Assembly: GCA_017436035.1 (NCBI GenBank)
Contig: JAFSDV010000008.1
Location: forward strand, 1-64,000
Source: Oscillospiraceae bacterium
Lineage (GTDB): Bacteria > Bacillota > Clostridia > Oscillospirales > Oscillospiraceae
Length of the DNA stretch: 64,000 bases
Direction of reading: 5' to 3'
Shown: piece by piece, positions 60,897 to 64,000 of the stretch
How positions within the stretch are numbered: position 1 is the first letter of the stretch
How the letters are laid out: each line of letters starts with the position of its first letter
Program-made: the position numbers and the translations under genes
The notes under the pieces: generated by a model
What the model was told of the DNA's origin: nothing
The model's input: the letters and a program-made list of their open reading frames with translations, nothing else
Database searches by the model: none

Positions 60897-61628
60897 ATGG
60901 TTCGTTTTTTTGTGAAACCGGAGGAGCTAAATAATCAATTTATCGTATTGACCGGACAAAATGCAGCCCACGCAAAGGTTTTGCGATTAAGAGCGGGGGA
61001 CCAGGTTTTAGTTTGCGATGGTTTAGGCAAAGAATGGGTTTGTGCAGTCAGTGATGTCAGCTCAGGACAGGTCAGTCTTGTTGTGAAAGGTATGCGGGAA
61101 TCTCAGGCTGAATCAAGCGTGCGGGTTTGCGTGTATATGGCTTTTCCAAAAGCGGATAAACTGGAGCATGTGATTCAAAAAGCTACAGAATTGGGCGCTG
61201 ATGAAATTGTTGCGTTTCCCTCTGCACGCTGTGTGTCTCGTCCTGATGAGAAGAGCTTGCAAAAGAAGCTGGAGCGTTGGCAAAAAATTGCTTCTTCGGC
61301 AGCAGAACAATCCGGCAGGGGAAAGGTCCCCTCGGTGTTGGTTTTAAAAAGCTATGAGGAGGCGCTTTCACGGGCGTCCCTGGCGGATAAGGCTATTTTG
61401 TTCTATGAAAACGAACAAGCTGTCACCTTGCGTATGGCTTTACAGTCCGGACCTTACCGTACGGTCAGCTTGATGACAGGACCGGAGGGTGGTTTGGAAG
61501 AGGCAGAGGTTGAAAAAGCCAGAAAAACGGGGTTGCAGGTCTGCACGCTTGGAAAAAGAATCCTGCGCTGTGAGACTGCACCACTGTGCGCTTTGTCAGC
61601 AGTTATGTATGATGCAGGTGAGTTTTAA
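60897..61628 (+). CDS. rsmE: 16S rRNA (uracil-1498-N3) methyltransferase
   Basis: RsmE methylates U1498 in the 30S decoding region. The 243-residue SPOUT enzyme has HAKVLRLRAGDQVLVCDG near residue 24 in the PUA-like part, KADKLEHVIQKATELGAD near 85, and the SAM knot MTGPEGGLEEAEVE near 195 followed by LGKRILRCETAPL. The frame is open from 60798, but AAAAAGGAG at 60880-60888 selects ATG 60897. Confidence 0.95.
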   Translation: MVRFFVKPEELNNQFIVLTGQNAAHAKVLRLRAGDQVLVCDGLGKEWVCAVSDVSSGQVSLVVKGMRESQAESSVRVCVYMAFPKADKLEHVIQKATELGADEIVAFPSARCVSRPDEKSLQKKLERWQKIASSAAEQSGRGKVPSVLVLKSYEEALSRASLADKAILFYENEQAVTLRMALQSGPYRTVSLMTGPEGGLEEAEVEKARKTGLQVCTLGKRILRCETAPLCALSAVMYDAGEF

Positions 61629-61632
61629 GCTT

Positions 61633-61662
61633 AAACGCTGTCGATGTAAATCGGCAGCGTTT
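61633..61662. terminator. Terminator between rsmE and rlmH
   Basis: AAACGCTGTCGAT (61633-61645) and ATCGGCAGCGTTT (61650-61662) pair over 13 bp with one G-U, loop GTAA. It lies between convergent genes and is short of a long T-tract. Confidence 0.8.
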
Positions 61663-61663
61663 G

Positions 61664-62146
61664 CTATTTATGGTATTTGCTTCCTGCCTGGATCGATTCT
61701 GCTCTGTAGAGCTGCTCCAAGACCATAACACGGGCTAAATGGTGGGGAAAGGTCATATTGCTCATGGAAAGCTGAAAATCAGCAGCAGATTTGACCCGGG
61801 GCGCGATCCCGAAGGAGGAGCCGATCAGAAAACAGGCACTGCTTTTGCCGGATAGCTTCTGCTCCTGCAGTTTGGCTGCCAGCTGTTCGGAGGAAAGGGG
61901 TTTCCCCTCCGGTGTAAATATACAGAACCAAGCGTTTCTTGGAAGCTTGTTCAGAATCAGATCCGCTTCTTTTTCCAGTCCTGCTGCGATTTCTGCGGGG
62001 GAAGGATCGTCGGGCAGGCGCACTTCCGGCAGCTCTAAAAGCTGAAAATTGCAGTAACCTTTCATGCGCTTCTCGTATTCTGCAGCGGCACTGAGATAGA
62101 ATTTTTCCTTCAGTTTACCCATGCAGATCAGAGTTATATTAAACAT
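61664..62146 (-). CDS. rlmH: 23S rRNA (pseudouridine-1915-N3) methyltransferase RlmH
   Basis: RlmH methylates pseudouridine 1915 in helix 69 of the 50S subunit. The 160-residue SPOUT protein starts MFNITLICMGKLKEKFY, has FLIGSSFGIAP near residue 107 (SAM loop, usually FxIGGxxG) and ends LARVMVLEQLYRAESIQAGSKYHK, the conserved LLxEQxYRAxxIxxGxxYHK tail. Confidence 0.96.
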   Translation of the reverse strand: MFNITLICMGKLKEKFYLSAAAEYEKRMKGYCNFQLLELPEVRLPDDPSPAEIAAGLEKEADLILNKLPRNAWFCIFTPEGKPLSSEQLAAKLQEQKLSGKSSACFLIGSSFGIAPRVKSAADFQLSMSNMTFPHHLARVMVLEQLYRAESIQAGSKYHK

Positions 62147-62261
62147 AAAATCCCTCCCTATCTATGAAGTATAACATGGGAAAATGAAAATTGCAATGAG
62201 TCCCAGCAAGATAAGGATAATCCTACGTCGGAGCGGAAAACTAGTGCAGGAGGTGCAGAAT

Positions 62262-62363
62262 ATGAAGAAAAAAGAGAACATTAAGACAGATCCAGCCGGG
62301 AGCTATACCGGGCGACCGGAAAATCCTTATGAGATTCCTGTTCAGGATGCAGATGACCTATAA
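62262..62363 (+). CDS. Small protein of 33 residues, conserved-looking
   Basis: ATG 62262 follows CAGGAGGTGCAGAAT and opens a 33-codon frame starting MKKKENIKTDPAGSYTGRPE and ending PVQDADDL. The pattern DPxGSYTGxPENPYExPVQDADDL is one I recall as a short conserved Clostridia ORF. It is acidic at the end and has no membrane segment. A strong ribosome binding site and a terminator at its stop support it as a real gene. Function unknown. Confidence 0.7.
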   Translation: MKKKENIKTDPAGSYTGRPENPYEIPVQDADDL

Positions 62364-62368
62364 TGCTT

Positions 62369-62399
62369 ATAAGCCCAACCTTATATCGGTTGGGCTTAT
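62369..62399. terminator. Terminator between the 33-residue ORF and spoIIID
   Basis: ATAAGCCCAACC (62369-62380) and GGTTGGGCTTAT (62388-62399) form a 12-bp perfect stem with a 7-base loop between the two convergent genes. Confidence 0.82.
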
Positions 62400-62401
62400 A
62401 T

Positions 62402-62659
62402 TCAAGTGTTCTTTCGCAGCAAATATTTTTCTCGCGTTGCCATACCGCCCCGAATATGCCGCTGCGCTTTGTTTAAGTCCAGCACACGCCGCACTTGCGT
62501 ATAAAGCAGCTTGTTATACTGAGGCAGCCGTTGTGATAAATCCTTATGTACCGTGGATTTTGAAATACCAAAATGCTGAGCAGCGGTCCGGACTGTTGCT
62601 CCGGTTTCGATAATGTACACAGCCAGTTCGCAGGCTCTTTTCTCGATCGTATCTGCCAT
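62402..62659 (-). CDS. spoIIID: Sporulation transcriptional regulator SpoIIID
   Basis: SpoIIID is a mother-cell DNA-binding protein that reshapes the sigma-E regulon. The 85-residue product shows the family pattern: IEKRACELAVYIIETGATVR, the helix-turn-helix AAQHFGISKSTVHKDLSQRL (about 27-46) and HIRGGMATREKY near 70. The frame is open to 62689, but GGAGGGG at 62664-62670 favours ATG 62659. Its presence says the organism can form spores, or recently could. Confidence 0.95.
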   Translation of the reverse strand: MADTIEKRACELAVYIIETGATVRTAAQHFGISKSTVHKDLSQRLPQYNKLLYTQVRRVLDLNKAQRHIRGGMATREKYLLRKNT

Positions 62660-62693
62660 ATATACCCCTCCGATGCTGTGTGCTACCATGAAA

Positions 62694-62722
62694 AACTTAT
62701 GTTGTAATGAAGTGGAATATGC
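62694..62722 (-). promoter_or_regulatory. Sigma-E-type promoter of spoIIID
   Basis: On the minus strand GCATATT (62722-62716), 14 bases, CATAAGTT (62701-62694), close to the Bacillus sigma-E consensus GKCATATT and CATACAMT. spoIIID is a known sigma-E target, so the match is expected. The start point would be about 28 bases before the ATG. Confidence 0.7.
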
Positions 62723-62726
62723 CTGC

Positions 62727-62755
62727 TTGACAGCGGTGGGAATCCCTTGTAAAAT
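62727..62755 (+). promoter_or_regulatory. Promoter of the threonine-aldolase-type gene
   Basis: TTGACA (62727-62732), 17 bases, TAAAAT (62750-62755), 30 bases before the gene. Divergent from, and five bases apart from, the sigma-E-type promoter of spoIIID. Confidence 0.85.
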
Positions 62756-62785
62756 GGAGCTAGAAACAATGTTGGAGAAAGCAAT

Positions 62786-63835
62786 ATGATCCTATTTCAT
62801 AACGATTATAACCAAACTTGCCATCCCCGGATTCTGAACAGAATGCTGCAGATCAATAATCAGCAGATGGACGGTTACGGTGTGGATGCTTGCAGTGAGC
62901 ATGCACGTGCGCTGATCTGTAAAATATGCGGGCGTCAGGATTTGGCGGTGCACTTTTTGGTTGGCGGTACACAAACAAATCTTACAGTGATCGATGCCGC
63001 ATTAAGACCTCATCAAGCAGTGTTATGTCCGGTTTATGGGCATATTAATACACACGAAACGGGAGCTGTTGAGGCAACAGGACATAAAGTACTGCCTTTG
63101 GAATGCTGCAGCGGTAAAATCTCTGCCGAACAAATTGAAGCAGTAATGTGTGCCCATAATCAAGATCCAAACCGGGAGCATACCGTTCAGCCTAAGATGG
63201 TGTATATTTCAAATCCTACAGAATTTGGAACGATCTATACCTATAATGAGTTGGAAGCCATTTCTAAGATATGTAAAAAATACGGTATGTATTTGTTTGT
63301 GGACGGCGCACGGCTGGGTTATGCATTGGAAGCATCAGGAAATGATATAACACTTTCAGATCTTGCAGAGCTGACGGATGTGTTTTATATTGGCGGTACA
63401 AAGGTCGGAGCAATGTTTGGCGAAGCAGTGGTGATTTCAAATCCGGCATTGGCATTGGATTTTAGGTATTTAATCAAACAACATGGAGCAATGTTGGCAA
63501 AGGGCTGGCTGCTTGGAGTTCAGTTTGAGGTGCTTTTTGAAGACGGACTGTATATGGAGCTGTCGCGCCATGCAAATAAGATGGCGGATAAAATTCGCAG
63601 CGTGCTGAGCAGGTGTAACTGTCCGATGCTTATAGAAGGCACGACAAACCAAATTTTTCCCATTCTGCCGGATCCGGTTTTGAATGATCTGAAAGATCAT
63701 TTTACATTTAGTGAGCAGGAACGGATCGATGAGGAACACAGAGCTGTGCGTTTCTGCACGAGCTGGTCAACAGAAGAGAAAGATGTGGACGAGCTTTGTG
63801 CGATCTTGGATATAAGCTTAAAAGAGCATCAATAA
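62786..63835 (+). CDS. Threonine aldolase / beta-eliminating lyase family PLP enzyme
   Basis: A 349-residue fold type I PLP enzyme of the threonine aldolase group (threonine or allo-threonine to glycine and acetaldehyde). Seen are the start HNDYNQTCHPRILNRM, GGTQTNLTVIDAAL near residue 60, HINTHETGAVEATGHK near 86, the PLP-contacting VDGARLGYAL near 172 and the lysine of YIGGTKVGAMFGEAV near 205. It begins 30 bases after a good promoter. Substrate range cannot be told from sequence; a related beta-eliminating lyase activity is possible. Confidence 0.88.
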   Translation: MILFHNDYNQTCHPRILNRMLQINNQQMDGYGVDACSEHARALICKICGRQDLAVHFLVGGTQTNLTVIDAALRPHQAVLCPVYGHINTHETGAVEATGHKVLPLECCSGKISAEQIEAVMCAHNQDPNREHTVQPKMVYISNPTEFGTIYTYNELEAISKICKKYGMYLFVDGARLGYALEASGNDITLSDLAELTDVFYIGGTKVGAMFGEAVVISNPALALDFRYLIKQHGAMLAKGWLLGVQFEVLFEDGLYMELSRHANKMADKIRSVLSRCNCPMLIEGTTNQIFPILPDPVLNDLKDHFTFSEQERIDEEHRAVRFCTSWSTEEKDVDELCAILDISLKEHQ

Positions 63836-63877
63836 AAGCGCAAATAATGGACTTTAATGCTGAAAGGGGCGAGATTA

Positions 63878-64000
63878 TTGCTGGAAATCAATAAAAAGAC
63901 ACTGCGAAACCTGTTTATCGTTGTTGCTTCCGGTATTGTTTTGTATTGGATCCTCCATGAAACAGAACGTGTTGGGAGGCTTTTTGATCTGGTAAAGAGT
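63878..64000 (+). CDS. AI-2E family transporter (start only)
   Basis: The last 123 bases open a frame from TTG 63878 behind AAAGGGG. The 41 residues (LEINKKTLRNLFIVVASG, then IVLYWILHETERVGRL) resemble the N-terminus of AI-2E/PerM-type membrane proteins, where KKTLxxLLxLVxxxIxxYWxLxN is common. The gene continues beyond the window. The name does not prove that it moves autoinducer 2; many members are Na+/H+ antiporters or have unknown roles. Confidence 0.6.
   Translation, partial: MLEINKKTLRNLFIVVASGIVLYWILHETERVGRLFDLVKS

Overview
The window looks like a chromosomal segment of an anaerobic, spore-forming, single-membrane Clostridia species, probably in the Oscillospirales/Ruminococcaceae range; the genus cannot be fixed from sequence alone. 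Pointers are a spoIIID gene, strong GGAGG ribosome binding sites, near-consensus TTGACA-N17-TATAAT promoters, lipoprotein-type binding proteins, a DHODH type 1B pair (pyrD/pyrK), a ZTP riboswitch before purE, an archaeal-type IMP cyclohydrolase and several small Clostridia-type families. No rRNA, insertion sequence, phage gene or CRISPR array was seen. Gene content is mostly housekeeping and biosynthetic.

Layout. 1-6455: pyrimidine operon, (carB)-pyrK-pyrD-pyrF-pyrE-pyrB, with carB cut by the window edge and pyrB carrying a PyrI-like zinc domain. 6555-18148: purine operon with its own promoter, ZTP riboswitch and terminator: purE-purC-purF-like-purM-purN-purO-AICAR transformylase-purD-purL. 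18162-22552 (minus): zinc ABC transporter znuA-znuC-znuB, then trmO and a divergent acetate kinase. 22590-23711: a small conserved protein and a GNAT acetyltransferase. 23740-27766: ylxM-ffh-rpsP-khpA-rimM-trmD and an SmtB-like ArsR regulator. 27834-28666: a 13-codon ORF coupled to a membrane-anchored protein of unknown function. 28783-36778: arginine operon argGHCJBDF. 36785-39238 (minus): polar amino acid ABC transporter whose binding protein appears circularly permuted. 39465-42467: murC-ddl-DUF1934. 42471-47723 (minus): prs-pth-mfd. 47845-55956: uvrA, an orphan histidine-kinase-like protein (minus), then radC, a conserved small protein, an EndA-like nuclease and uvrB. 55955-57677 (minus): a polysaccharide-deacetylase-like membrane protein and a DUF1653 protein. 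57703-58997: luxS-mtnN. 59002-60445 (minus): a lipoprotein. 60471-60804: repeats and tRNA-Leu(GAG). 60839-62399: rsmE, rlmH (minus) and a 33-residue protein. 62402-64000: spoIIID (minus) with a sigma-E-like promoter, a threonine-aldolase-type lyase, and the start of an AI-2E family membrane protein.

How the parts fit: carbamoyl phosphate from CarB feeds both PyrB (pyrimidines) and ArgF (arginine). PRPP from Prs feeds PyrE and the PurF-like enzyme. TGAATA-type half-sites at argG and in front of the amino acid ABC transporter suggest shared ArgR control. LuxS and MtnN recycle S-adenosylhomocysteine. UvrA, UvrB and Mfd cover nucleotide excision repair.

Most notable observations: a binding protein whose C-terminal segment has moved to its N-terminus; the operon's only PurF lacking its N-terminal catalytic cysteine; PyrB fused to just the zinc half of PyrI; a soluble histidine-kinase-like protein lacking the usual phosphoacceptor; and a deacetylase-like protein without its catalytic aspartates. 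Family assignments rest on motif recognition, without database searches.
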